DNA of 64,000 nucleotides from WHSM01 sp036375165. Lineage in GTDB: Bacteria > Actinomycetota > Actinomycetes > Mycobacteriales > Micromonosporaceae. This document shows, one piece after another, positions 33,001-40,966 of this stretch. The translations under genes were made by a program, and so were the position numbers. The notes beneath the pieces are model-generated. The model ran no database searches and was not told where the DNA came from. It saw nothing but the letters and a program-made list of their open reading frames with translations. Every line of letters starts with the position of its first letter. Position 1 is the first letter of the stretch. Where the stretch lies: positions 7,011 through 71,010 of the forward strand of contig DASUSI010000001.1 in assembly GCA_036375165.1 (NCBI GenBank), in the 5' to 3' direction.

Positions 33001-33338
33001 CGGTGGCACTCGGCGGGTTCACCGGGTTCTCCGACGTGACCGAGCCGGGCGGGGCGGCCCTGGTGCAACTCGGCAGGGAACGGCGGGACGGTCCGGAGCA
33101 GCACCAGCCGCCGCTGGCGGCCGACCAGGATCCCGGGTGGGCCGAGGACGCGGTCCGCGACGCCGCCAGCACGATGTCCGGGGCCAGTTTCACCGCACGG
33201 GCAAACCCGCAGTGCGGGATCTGTGCGGTGCGGACCTCATGTCCGCTGTCCGAGCATGGCCGGCAGGTGGTGGAACCCGGGGAGCGGGAGCATGACGTGC
33301 GGGAGCTTCCCGACGGTGCGGACGGCGGGTGCCGGTGA
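30069..33338 (+). CDS. adnA: Helicase-nuclease subunit AdnA
   Basis: This 1089-residue UvrD-like protein fused to a RecB-family nuclease is the first of an adnA-adnB pair that processes DNA double-strand breaks in actinobacteria. Walker A is GGPGTGKTT (K51), Walker B YVDEIHDLD, later motif CFVAVTRART. The C-terminal nuclease has IIDFKTGK. Cysteines in RRCGLRW and in CGICAVRTSCP could form a four-cysteine Fe-S site like that of AddB and Cas4 nucleases. The GTG start is 96 bp from the divergent GGT gene. Confidence 0.9.
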   Translation: MTLASTATRPTYRLVRRPFEPTVPSLDETQRQIVAHRRGPLLGLGGPGTGKTTVLVEAAAARVAEGTDPERLLVLTFSRRGAARLRTRIAARVAMDGRACGELSVRTFHGYAFAVLRRLAARYGEPLPRLLNGPEQDLVIRELLAHDTVGWPVSLRSALRTRGFAAELRDLLLRASERGVGPQHLAELGREHGRDDWVAAARFAREYGDVLTLRDATTFGSVGYDTAELIRVTTARLAADVDALAAERSRARFTYVDEIHDLDPAQWDLLHLIAGGGGNLVGFGDPDSSMFAFRGADPTEIWRMTERFRSASGEPAPIVALHTCWRSGPALVAAADRVVERVRGPGRHRVRRPATGTPDGAVEVRLFRSVTQEAAYLAHRLRAAHLLDGVPWSAMAVLMRSASMQLAGLRRALTQAGVPVRVAADDLPLAAQPATAPLLLLLRCALEPAGVDEEVAVALLHSPLGGADPFAERRLRQGLRGLALAAGDRRPSGVLLAEALADPAELAALDARWAAPARRVAALLATTRETVRHPEATAEQALWELWQASGLAERWAAASAAGGQRGAAADRDLDAVLALFDAAARFTDRLPGAGPRAFLEHLVGQQIPADSLAPAAETGEAVSLITVHSAKGLEWDLVAVPGVQEGRWPDLRLRGSVLGSELLVDVVSGRAVPGDRSGSLTAALDEERRLCFVAVTRARTQLIMTAIASGDGEEQPSRFLDELAAPDSGPEPASEPDTGSSPAGVPDAGPPLTLTLPALVARLRTVVADPRAGLVRRRAAARQLARLADTRVAGAHPDQWWGLRPLSDPGPLAAAGEPATVSPSMVEQARRCGLRWLLERHGGAKPPGAEQTVGSLVHAAAERVDRLTTPELYRYLDEHWGVVEVAARWEEGRKREQAEQMVQRLVRWVANNPRELVATEQPFQATLPGSDVTITGTVDRVERDAAGRLVIIDFKTGKSSPTGEEVRRHPQLGTYQLAVALGGFTGFSDVTEPGGAALVQLGRERRDGPEQHQPPLAADQDPGWAEDAVRDAASTMSGASFTARANPQCGICAVRTSCPLSEHGRQVVEPGEREHDVRELPDGADGGCR

Positions 33339-36300
33339 CCGGGCTCGACGTACGCGATGGTCTCCGGTACACCCCCGGGGACCTCGCTGACCTGCTCCGG
33401 CTGCCGGCTCCCACGCCCCAGCAGGCGGCGGTGATCGCGAGTCCGCCGCGCCCGGTCCTGGTGGTCGCAGGCGCGGGTTCCGGCAAAACCGAGACCATGG
33501 CCGCCCGGGTGGTGTACCTGGTGGCCAACGGACTGGTCCGGCCGGACCAGGTGCTCGGCCTGACGTTCACCCGCAAGGCGGCGGGGGAACTCGCCAGGCG
33601 GGTACGCCAGCGACTGGCTCAACTCGGTGCCACACCCGAGTTCGGACAACTGCGGGGAGAGTTGCTGGCCGGCGAGGCGACGATCTCCACCTATCACGCG
33701 TACGCCGCCCGGGTGGTCTCCGAGCACGGGGTCCGCTCCGGGTTCGAGCCGGGCACCCGGCTTTTCACCGAAGCGGCGTGCTGGCAGCTCGCCGACACCG
33801 TGGTGCGCTCGTACGAGGGCGACATGTCCGGTGTCGATTTCGCGGTGGCGACCGTGACCAAGGCGGTGCTGGAACTGGCCGCGAGTCTCTCCGAGCACCT
33901 GCGTAGCCCGGCCGAGCTGGCCGACTACTGCGAGCAGTTCGCCGCCGAGCTGGCCAGCCGGCCTGGTCGGATGTTCGCCCCGGTGGAGAAGGTCCTGGCC
34001 CGGCAGCGGGCGCGGGGCCGGTTGCTGCCCTTGGTGGAGGGGTACGCGGAGCGCAAGCGGGACGCCGACGCGATGGACTTCGCCGACCAGATGGCCCGCG
34101 CCGCAGTCGTGGCCCGGGACCACCCGCAGGTGAGCCAGATCGAGCGGGACCGGTACCGGGTGGTGCTGCTGGACGAGTACCAGGACACCAGCCACGCCCA
34201 GGTGGTGCTGCTGCGGTCGCTTTTCGGGGACGGCCATCCGGTGACCGCGGTCGGTGACCCGTGCCAGTCGATCTACGGATGGCGAGGTGCCAGTGCCGGC
34301 ACCCTGGAACGGTTCCCCACCGCCTTCCCAGGGCCGGACGGACAGCCAGCGCGTACCCTGCCGCTTTCGGTGAGCTGGCGGAACCGGCCGGAGATCCTGG
34401 AGGTCGCCAACGGGCTGTCGGAGCCGCTGCGTGCCGGGGACGGGCAGGTGCTCCGCGCGGCGCGGGCGGTGGCCACTGACGCCGGAATCGGGGTGCGCTG
34501 CGCCCTGCTCGCCACCGTCGCCGACGAGGCGGAGTGGCTCGCCGGGCGGATCGCCGAGGCGTGGCGCAAGGCCGGACCCCGGCCCACCGCGGCGGTGCTG
34601 GTACGTACCCGTCGACAGATCCCGCTGCTGGAGTCGGCGCTTCGGGCCCGGGGGTTGCCGGTGGAGGTGGTGGGTCTGGGCGGCCTGCTGGACACTCCGG
34701 AGGTCCGTGAGATCGTCTGCACCCTGCGGGTGCTGGCCGACCCGACCGACGGCGCGTCACTGCTGCGGCTGCTCGCCGGCCCTCGGTGGCGAATCGGGCC
34801 TCGGGACATCGTGGCGTTGCACCGGCGGGCCCGGGCCCTGGCCGAGCAGCGACGCCGGCTGGCCGCCGGTGAGGACCTGCCGGCTGTCACGCACCGGTTG
34901 GACGAGGCGGCGCTCACCGAGGCGCTGCTCGACATCGGGTCCGCCGAGGGCTATTCGGCCGAGGGGCACCGCCGGCTGCGGGGCTTCGCCGGGGAGCTGC
35001 GCGGGCTCTGGTCCCGTACCGACCAGACCTTGCCGGACCTGGTCGGGGACGTGGAACAGACCATCGGACTTGACGTCGAGGTGGCAGCCCGGGGTGGCGA
35101 CGGCACCATGGCACGTGGCCACCTGGATGCCTTCGCCGACGTGGCGGCCCGGTTCGCCGCCGAATCCGAGACCCCGACGCTGTCGGCGTTCCTGGCGTTC
35201 TGCGAGGCGGCGGAACGCTCGGAGCGGGGTCTTGAGCCCGGCAAGGTGGAGGTCACCGAGGGTGCCGTGCAGCTGCTCACGGTGCACGCCGCGAAGGGTC
35301 TGGAGTGGGACATCGTGGCGGTGGCCGGCCTGTGCGCCGGGGTGTTCCCGAACCGGCAGCAGTCCGACCACTGGCTGGCCCAGCCCGGGGTGCTCCCGTT
35401 CGACCTGCGTGGCGACGCCGCCGGGCTTCCGGCGCTGGACCTCGGAGCCGCACTGGACCAGCGCGGGGTGCGGGACGCGATCGAGGCGTTCGAGGAGGCG
35501 TGGCGGGAACACTCCCGGGAGGAGGAGCGGCGGCTGGCATACGTCGCGGTGACCCGGCCGCGATGGCTCCTGCTCTGTTCCGGCTACTGGTGGGATGACG
35601 TGGCACGCCGCCGCCGGGGACCGTCCGATTTCCTCACCGAGGTCCGGGACCACTGTCGGGCCGGGGCCGGGGTGGTTGACGACTGGGTCATCGAGCCGGA
35701 CCCGGACGCGGAGAATCCGCTGCTGGCGCGGGCCCGCACGGCGCAGTGGCCGCTCGATCCGCTCGGGGCTCGCCGGTCCACGTTGGAGCAGGCCGCGGCC
35801 CTGGTACGGGAAGCACTCGGGTCCGGTCCGGTGGAGCCGGAGACGGACGAGGAGTTGGAGTGGGCGCGGCAGGTGGATCTGCTGCTGGCCGAGCGTGCCG
35901 CGGCGATCACGACTGGCCCGGTCGAGGTCACCCTGCCGGAGTCGGTCTCGGTGTCGATGCTGGTCGGGCTGCGGGCCGATCCGCAGCGGCTGGCCAAGCG
36001 GTTGCGTCGGCCGTTGCCGGAGCCTCCCAATCCGTACGCCAGGCGCGGCACGGCGTTCCACGCCTGGCTGGAGCAGCGGTTCGACGGTGACCGGCTGCTG
36101 GACCTGGACGAGCTGCCGGGCGCCGGTGACGCGGACGCCGCCCCCGACGAGGCGTTTGGACAGTTGCGTGCCCGGTTCGAGGCGAGCGAGTGGGCGCACC
36201 GTACCCCGGTGGCGGTGGAGGTCCCGTTCACCGCGGTCGTCGCGGGAGTGGTGTTGCGGGGCCGGATGGACGCGGTGTTCGCCGACGGAGCCGGCGGCTA

Positions 36301-36532
36301 CCAGGTGATCGACTGGAAGACCGGTCGGCAACCGTCCGGAAGGGACGCTCAGGCCGCCGCGGTGCAGCTCGCGGCGTACCGGCTGGCATGGGCGCAACTG
36401 GCCGGGGTGCCGGTGCGACGGGTACGGGCCGGCTTCCACTACGTACCGGACAATGTGACGGTACGCCCGGCGGACCTGCTCGACGCTGACGCGCTCGCCG
36501 CTCTCGTGGCCGGCCTCCCCGTGGCCGGTTGA
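33329..36532 (+). CDS. adnB: Helicase-nuclease subunit AdnB
   Basis: This is the partner of AdnA, of about 1067 residues. It has Walker A AGAGSGKTET (K53), Walker B LLDEYQDTSHAQ, motif III GDPCQSIYGWRGA, the conserved LTVHAAKGLEWD and AYVAVTRPR, and a C-terminal RecB-family nuclease with GRMDAVF and VIDWKTGR. The two complete motors distinguish AdnAB from AddAB. The start is GTG 33329 or GTG 33335; the latter overlaps the adnA stop as GTGA. The pair are certainly co-translated. Confidence 0.93.
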   Translation: MPVTGLDVRDGLRYTPGDLADLLRLPAPTPQQAAVIASPPRPVLVVAGAGSGKTETMAARVVYLVANGLVRPDQVLGLTFTRKAAGELARRVRQRLAQLGATPEFGQLRGELLAGEATISTYHAYAARVVSEHGVRSGFEPGTRLFTEAACWQLADTVVRSYEGDMSGVDFAVATVTKAVLELAASLSEHLRSPAELADYCEQFAAELASRPGRMFAPVEKVLARQRARGRLLPLVEGYAERKRDADAMDFADQMARAAVVARDHPQVSQIERDRYRVVLLDEYQDTSHAQVVLLRSLFGDGHPVTAVGDPCQSIYGWRGASAGTLERFPTAFPGPDGQPARTLPLSVSWRNRPEILEVANGLSEPLRAGDGQVLRAARAVATDAGIGVRCALLATVADEAEWLAGRIAEAWRKAGPRPTAAVLVRTRRQIPLLESALRARGLPVEVVGLGGLLDTPEVREIVCTLRVLADPTDGASLLRLLAGPRWRIGPRDIVALHRRARALAEQRRRLAAGEDLPAVTHRLDEAALTEALLDIGSAEGYSAEGHRRLRGFAGELRGLWSRTDQTLPDLVGDVEQTIGLDVEVAARGGDGTMARGHLDAFADVAARFAAESETPTLSAFLAFCEAAERSERGLEPGKVEVTEGAVQLLTVHAAKGLEWDIVAVAGLCAGVFPNRQQSDHWLAQPGVLPFDLRGDAAGLPALDLGAALDQRGVRDAIEAFEEAWREHSREEERRLAYVAVTRPRWLLLCSGYWWDDVARRRRGPSDFLTEVRDHCRAGAGVVDDWVIEPDPDAENPLLARARTAQWPLDPLGARRSTLEQAAALVREALGSGPVEPETDEELEWARQVDLLLAERAAAITTGPVEVTLPESVSVSMLVGLRADPQRLAKRLRRPLPEPPNPYARRGTAFHAWLEQRFDGDRLLDLDELPGAGDADAAPDEAFGQLRARFEASEWAHRTPVAVEVPFTAVVAGVVLRGRMDAVFADGAGGYQVIDWKTGRQPSGRDAQAAAVQLAAYRLAWAQLAGVPVRRVRAGFHYVPDNVTVRPADLLDADALAALVAGLPVAG

Positions 36533-36660
36533 CCCGCCGGTTGACCCTTGGCCGGCTGACGCCTGACCGGGTTGACCCAGGACGGTGTCACCCACTCAGG
36601 GGAACGTGATCCGGTGTTCCTTGACATGTGTTCCATGACGGTGTCAGCTTCATGATCCAC

Positions 36661-36674
36661 GAGACACCTGTCTC
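36661..36674. promoter_or_regulatory. Inverted repeat upstream of the ligase pair
   Basis: GAGACA, CC, TGTCTC is a perfect 14-bp repeat in the 290-bp gap between adnB and the ligase genes. Upstream are a TTGACA box at 36621-36626 and a looser GGAAC...GTTCC repeat at about 36601-36620. A clear -10 box is not seen. The arrangement suggests regulated transcription of the next two genes. I see no gene in this gap. Confidence 0.35.
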
Positions 36675-36822
36675 TCGCTGAATCACGGTCGGGGCCGACG
36701 TGACGTGAGTGCGTCGACGATGTCTGTCCATGCGACGGTCGCCGGGGTACGTCAGATCCCAGAGTCGGCGTGGCTTCGGCGCGGCGATGTTGTCCGAACC
36801 GCACGACCACAGGGAGAACGGG

Positions 36823-38403
36823 ATGCAGGTCCAGGCTGGATATCTGACGCGGCTCGCGGCGGCGTGGTACGGGCCCAAAGTCGCGATGACGAGCCTCAGC
36901 GGCGGTACCGGGTCACAGACCTTCGCCGAACTGAACGAGGCCGCCAACCGGATCGGGTCCGGGGTGTTGGCCATGGGCGCACGCCGCGGCGATCGGGTCG
37001 GTGTGCTGGGGTACAACACCCCGGAAGTCATGCAGGCGTGGCTGGGCTTCGAAAAGCACAACCTGGTTCGGGCCGTGCTGCACAGCCACTTCGACATGGA
37101 CGATCACGTCTGGTCGCTCAACCACATCACGGCATCGACCCTGCTCTTCGACACCCGCTTCGCCGAGCAGGTGGCTCGCCACCGTGGCGGGTTGGAAACC
37201 GTACGGCATTTCGTCGCCATCGGGCCGGATGCTCCAGACTGGGCAACCCCGTACCGGCAGGTGGTCGCGGCCGGCAGCGCGGAGGAGCCCGAACTGGAGG
37301 TCGACGAGGATGCGCCATGCTTCCTACAGCTCACCTCGGGCACCACGGGGCACCCCAAGGCGTGGGTCAAGACCTACCGGTCATGGCAGGCGGTCATCAA
37401 CCACAACATGCATCACCTGGACACCTTTGGCCCCGACACACCAGCTGTCGGACCGGACGACGTCAACCTGCACTTCCATGCGCTGCAGTGGGCCACCGGG
37501 TTCCAGACCATGTACCCGTACCTGATCCGCGGCGCCAGGTCCGTACTGCTGGACGACGCCCGGTTCGACCCTGACCTTGTGCTGGACACCATCCTCCGGG
37601 AGCGGGTGACCGGCACTTTCGCTCCTGGTCCGCTGCTCGGCCCGATCCTCGACGCGGTGGAACGCCGCGACGGCTTCGACCACTCGCTGCGACGGGTGGT
37701 GGTGTTCTTCGGGACGCCCGAACTGCTCGAACGCACCACCAAACTGCTCGGACCGGTGTGGGCGCACGGCTTCGGGTCGACCGAGCAGGGTGCTTCCACG
37801 ACGCGGCTGCTGCCTCACGAGGTCGCCGACAAGCCACAGCGACTGCACAGTGTCGGGCGCCCCGGTTCGCCGTTTTTGGAGCTGTCCATCAAGGACCCTC
37901 AGGGCAGAACTCTGCCACCCGGTCAGGTGGGTGAGATCGCGGTACGCAGCGCCATGTCGCTCGGTGAGTACTGGGACATGCCGGACAAGACGCTGGAAGC
38001 GTCGTTCCCCGGCGACTGGTACCGCCCGTTCGACGTCGGCTATCTCGACGAGGACGGCTTCCTGTACTACGCCGACCGGGCGGGCGACACCATCCACACT
38101 TCGGCCGGCGTGGTGTATCCACACCTGGTGGAGGCGGCCCTGTTCCGTCACGAGGCGGTCGCGAACTGCGGGGTGGTCGGCCTCGGCGAACCGGGCGCGC
38201 AGCGGGTTGTCGCGGCGGTACAGCTGAAGCCGGGCTGGCAGCCGACACCGGAACTGGCCACCACGATCCTCGCCACGACCTGTGATGACCTCGCCGAGCG
38301 TGAGCGGCCGGTGCGGTTGGCGTTCCGGTCGGAACTGCCGACCGTGTTGGGCGGTGCCAAGGTTCAGCGGCAGGCGCTACGCGAGCGACTGGAGACGTCA
38401 TGA
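36823..38403 (+). CDS. Adenylate-forming enzyme (acyl-CoA synthetase-like), canonical
   Basis: This 526-residue ANL-family ligase has an intact ATP loop LTSGTTGHPKAWVKTYRS, the GFGSTEQGAS adenine motif, YLDEDGFLYYADR and a C-terminal domain ending in LGGAKVQRQALRERL, where K in GGAKVQR is likely the catalytic lysine. It should activate a carboxylic acid as acyl-adenylate and transfer it to CoA or another thiol. The substrate is unknown. ATG 36823 has AGGGAG 7 nt upstream. It overlaps the next gene by 4 nt (ATGA). Confidence 0.88.
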   Translation: MQVQAGYLTRLAAAWYGPKVAMTSLSGGTGSQTFAELNEAANRIGSGVLAMGARRGDRVGVLGYNTPEVMQAWLGFEKHNLVRAVLHSHFDMDDHVWSLNHITASTLLFDTRFAEQVARHRGGLETVRHFVAIGPDAPDWATPYRQVVAAGSAEEPELEVDEDAPCFLQLTSGTTGHPKAWVKTYRSWQAVINHNMHHLDTFGPDTPAVGPDDVNLHFHALQWATGFQTMYPYLIRGARSVLLDDARFDPDLVLDTILRERVTGTFAPGPLLGPILDAVERRDGFDHSLRRVVVFFGTPELLERTTKLLGPVWAHGFGSTEQGASTTRLLPHEVADKPQRLHSVGRPGSPFLELSIKDPQGRTLPPGQVGEIAVRSAMSLGEYWDMPDKTLEASFPGDWYRPFDVGYLDEDGFLYYADRAGDTIHTSAGVVYPHLVEAALFRHEAVANCGVVGLGEPGAQRVVAAVQLKPGWQPTPELATTILATTCDDLAERERPVRLAFRSELPTVLGGAKVQRQALRERLETS

Positions 38404-39812
38404 TCGTCGCGGCCGACGGGATCCGTCGGGCGCTGCACGCGGCTGCGGACTGTCCGCTGCTTGTGGACACCCGAGGCGACCGGCGCACCGGCCACAGCCT
38501 TGCCGAACGGATCGGGCGGGTGGCCGGCGAGTTGGCACGTCGCGGTCTGCGCCGCCGCCGGATCGGTGTGTGGTACGAGAACAGCCTGGCCGCGTTCGAG
38601 GCGTTCCTGGCTGTGGAGTGGCTCGGTGGGACCCGGATCCCGGTCGATCCCGGGGTCCCGGCGTCCGAGGCGCGGGCGGTGTTCGAAGCCGCGGAGGTGG
38701 ACGCGGTGCTCGCCGATTGCGGACGTGCCGGGCTGTTGGGCGGTGACGTGCTGGTCCACGACGACGAGTCTCCGCTTTCCGGTCCACTCTGGTCGGACGA
38801 GGTGCGGGTGCCACCGGAAACCGCGCTCGTGGTCTATCCGCGCGCGGTGTCGGGTGGCCAGTTGTTCGGCGTGGCAACGTCCTACCGCAACTGGACAGCG
38901 ATCATGGACATCAACCGGTCGCTGTTCCACACCGGACGGTACGGGACACCGTTCGGCGACGACGAATGCTTCCTGACCGTCCAGCAACTGATGCACGGGA
39001 CCGGAATGGTGGGAAGCTTCCCGTTCCTGCTCATGGGCCTTCCGCAGGTGGTGCTTCCCCGGTTCGACCCGGACGCCATGCTGGAGGTGGTGTCGCGGCA
39101 CCGCGTCACCGCGACGTTCACCGTGCCAGGCATGCTGAGCCGACTCGCCGACCTGCTGCAAAAGACCGGGCAGAGCGGGCGGTTCCCGTTGCGGCACACT
39201 CTGTACGGGGGTGCTCCGATCGACACCGCGGAAATTCGGCGGCTACTGCGGCTGCTGGGCCCCTCGCTGGTCCAACTCTACGGCCGGTTCGAGGCTGGTT
39301 GGCCGCTGGCGGTACTCGACCACGACGATCACGCGGCGATCCTCGCGGGCGACGACGAGGTCGGATCCAGCTGCGGCAGGCCGGTGCCAGAGGTCGAACT
39401 GCGATTCCGCCCGTTGCCTGGAGGGTCGGATGGCTGGGGTGAGCTGCGGACCCGCAACGGGATGGTGGCACAGGACTACAGCGACCCGGACGGCTGGTGC
39501 TCGCTCGGCGATGTCGCCAGCATTGACCATCGGGGCTACCTGCGTCTCGCCGGACGGCTCGACCGCATGATCAACACCGGTTCGTACCACGTCTATCCGG
39601 AGGAGGTGGAGGAGGCCATCGTGGCCGTGCCGGGTGTCAAGGCCGTCCGGGTCACCGGAGAGCCGGACCCGGTGTGGGGACAGGTCGTCACCGCGTACCT
39701 GGTCGCGGAGGAAACCGACGACATCGTCGCCACGGTGCGCGGCGTGCTGCTGGGCAGGCTCGCGAAATACAAGGTCCCCAAAGTGATGAAGGTGGTGGAC
39801 CGGCTCGACTGA
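38400..39812 (+). CDS. Adenylate-forming enzyme homologue with degenerate ATP loop
   Basis: This is a second ANL-family protein of 470 residues, coupled to the first. It keeps the overall order (HGTGMVGSFPFLLMGLP, TLYGGAPI, YGRFEAGWPLAV, LGDVASIDHRGYLRLAGRLDRMINTGSYHVYP, and LLGRLAKYKVPKVMKVV at the end). In place of the glycine/threonine-rich ATP loop it has VVYPRAVSGGQLFGVATSYR. It may be an inactive partner, a transferase or an enzyme that uses a pre-made acyl donor. The coupling implies that the two act on one substrate. Confidence 0.82.
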   Translation: MIVAADGIRRALHAAADCPLLVDTRGDRRTGHSLAERIGRVAGELARRGLRRRRIGVWYENSLAAFEAFLAVEWLGGTRIPVDPGVPASEARAVFEAAEVDAVLADCGRAGLLGGDVLVHDDESPLSGPLWSDEVRVPPETALVVYPRAVSGGQLFGVATSYRNWTAIMDINRSLFHTGRYGTPFGDDECFLTVQQLMHGTGMVGSFPFLLMGLPQVVLPRFDPDAMLEVVSRHRVTATFTVPGMLSRLADLLQKTGQSGRFPLRHTLYGGAPIDTAEIRRLLRLLGPSLVQLYGRFEAGWPLAVLDHDDHAAILAGDDEVGSSCGRPVPEVELRFRPLPGGSDGWGELRTRNGMVAQDYSDPDGWCSLGDVASIDHRGYLRLAGRLDRMINTGSYHVYPEEVEEAIVAVPGVKAVRVTGEPDPVWGQVVTAYLVAEETDDIVATVRGVLLGRLAKYKVPKVMKVVDRLD

Positions 39813-39953
39813 GCCCGGCACGGGGCCGTGGGCGCCCTCCGTCGGGGCGCCGCCGGCCGTCCAGCGCCGGCTGGCGGACCCGGACTGTCCAATGGGCACC
39901 GCACCGGGCAACCTGGCCGTCAGCGTGACGTCACTCGATACGGTCGTGTCGAG

Positions 39954-40817
39954 ATGACCGATCAGCCTCGCCGTGCCGCCTCGCCGTGGGCGCGTCCCGA
40001 CACCGGAGACGCGATCCCCGCGGCGCATCGCGCGTCCCTCGGTGTCGCCACTCCGCCGGTCGGCCGGGTGGCGTCGGATCGACGTGTCCTCAAGGTCTTC
40101 GGGTGGGCCGGGGCGTCGATCGTCGGAATCGGCCTGGTCGTGGTGGTTGTCCTGGCACTCACCGGTACCTTCGCCGGACCGGACCCGAGGACCCGTGGGG
40201 CAGGCGTCGACCCGGACGCGCCGCCACTGGCGAAGTTGTGCCCGCCGCCCACCGCGACCGGCACCCCGGGTTATGCCGAACCGGAGCCGCCACCACCCGG
40301 GAAGCGCACGGTGGACGAGCGGGCCGGTATCTCCTACACCGCGTACGGCAACCCGTGGCAACCGTGGCGGGACGACTGGAGCGGCGGTGATCTGAAGGTC
40401 CACTACCGGGTGGGCCAGCATTTCGTCACCGAACGGTACGTCGGTGGCGATTACCACGCTTCGATCCTGTCCGGATCCGTGCCGGCCACCGTGAACGACG
40501 GATTCACGCTCGACCTGCGATGCGTCGGCAGGCAGGTCACCGCTGACGTCCGCCGGTCGTACTATCCGCAGCCGAACCGGATCCGGCAGATCCGGGAACA
40601 ACCGGCCGATCTCGGCGGCCGCCCCGCGTGGGTGAGCGTGTTCCGGCTGTACTTCCGGCAGCCTGGGCTCAAGGCCACGGACGAACTCGTCGCGGTGGTC
40701 CTGGTCGACGTGGGCCGACCGGAGGCAGCGGTGCTGTACGTGTCGATTCCGGGCACCCACCGAGGGTTCGACCACGTGGTCGATGACGTGATCGACAGCG
40801 TCCGTCCCACGGACTGA
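39954..40817 (+). CDS. Single-pass membrane protein with extracytoplasmic domain
   Basis: This protein of 287 residues has about 50 cytoplasmic residues, one helix (ASIVGIGLVVVVVLALTG), a proline-rich linker and a C-terminal domain of about 180 residues with two cysteines. The domain pattern SYTAYGNPWQPWRDDW...VHYRVGQHFVTERY is not one I can name. ATG 39954 is the first good start. Its last codons lie inside a tandem repeat that continues past the stop. Confidence 0.72.
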   Translation: MTDQPRRAASPWARPDTGDAIPAAHRASLGVATPPVGRVASDRRVLKVFGWAGASIVGIGLVVVVVLALTGTFAGPDPRTRGAGVDPDAPPLAKLCPPPTATGTPGYAEPEPPPPGKRTVDERAGISYTAYGNPWQPWRDDWSGGDLKVHYRVGQHFVTERYVGGDYHASILSGSVPATVNDGFTLDLRCVGRQVTADVRRSYYPQPNRIRQIREQPADLGGRPAWVSVFRLYFRQPGLKATDELVAVVLVDVGRPEAAVLYVSIPGTHRGFDHVVDDVIDSVRPTD

Positions 40818-40841
40818 TCAACAGCGTCCGTCCCACGGACT
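40790..40841. repeat. 26-bp tandem repeat across a stop codon, with degenerate units beyond
   Basis: The 26-bp unit beginning GATCGACAGCG and ending CACGGACT is present at 40790-40815 and again at 40816-40841 with one base changed (GATCAACAGCG). Further decayed units containing GTCCGTCCC or TCGTCCCAC continue to about 40910. The first unit encodes the last residues of the upstream gene. The array fills much of the gap before the M16 peptidase pair. Confidence 0.85.
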
Positions 40842-40966
40842 GATCAATATGGTCCGTCCCGCGTTGACGACTTGTTCGTCCCACGTACTGACCAGCTCTG
40901 TCCCTCCGCTGAGGCTCGCCAGCCGGGTTGGCGGGAAGTGGCGGACGGACCAGTTAGGGTCGACGG

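Noticed and set aside
32837..36595. Two long minus-strand frames (466 and 612 codons) opposite adnA and adnB
   Set aside because: All helicase and nuclease motifs are on the plus strand. The antisense products are low-complexity Gly/Arg/Pro/His sequences.
36533..36822. Riboswitch upstream of the ligase pair
   Set aside because: Only short inverted repeats are visible; none of the conserved cores of TPP, cobalamin, SAM or glycine riboswitches was seen.
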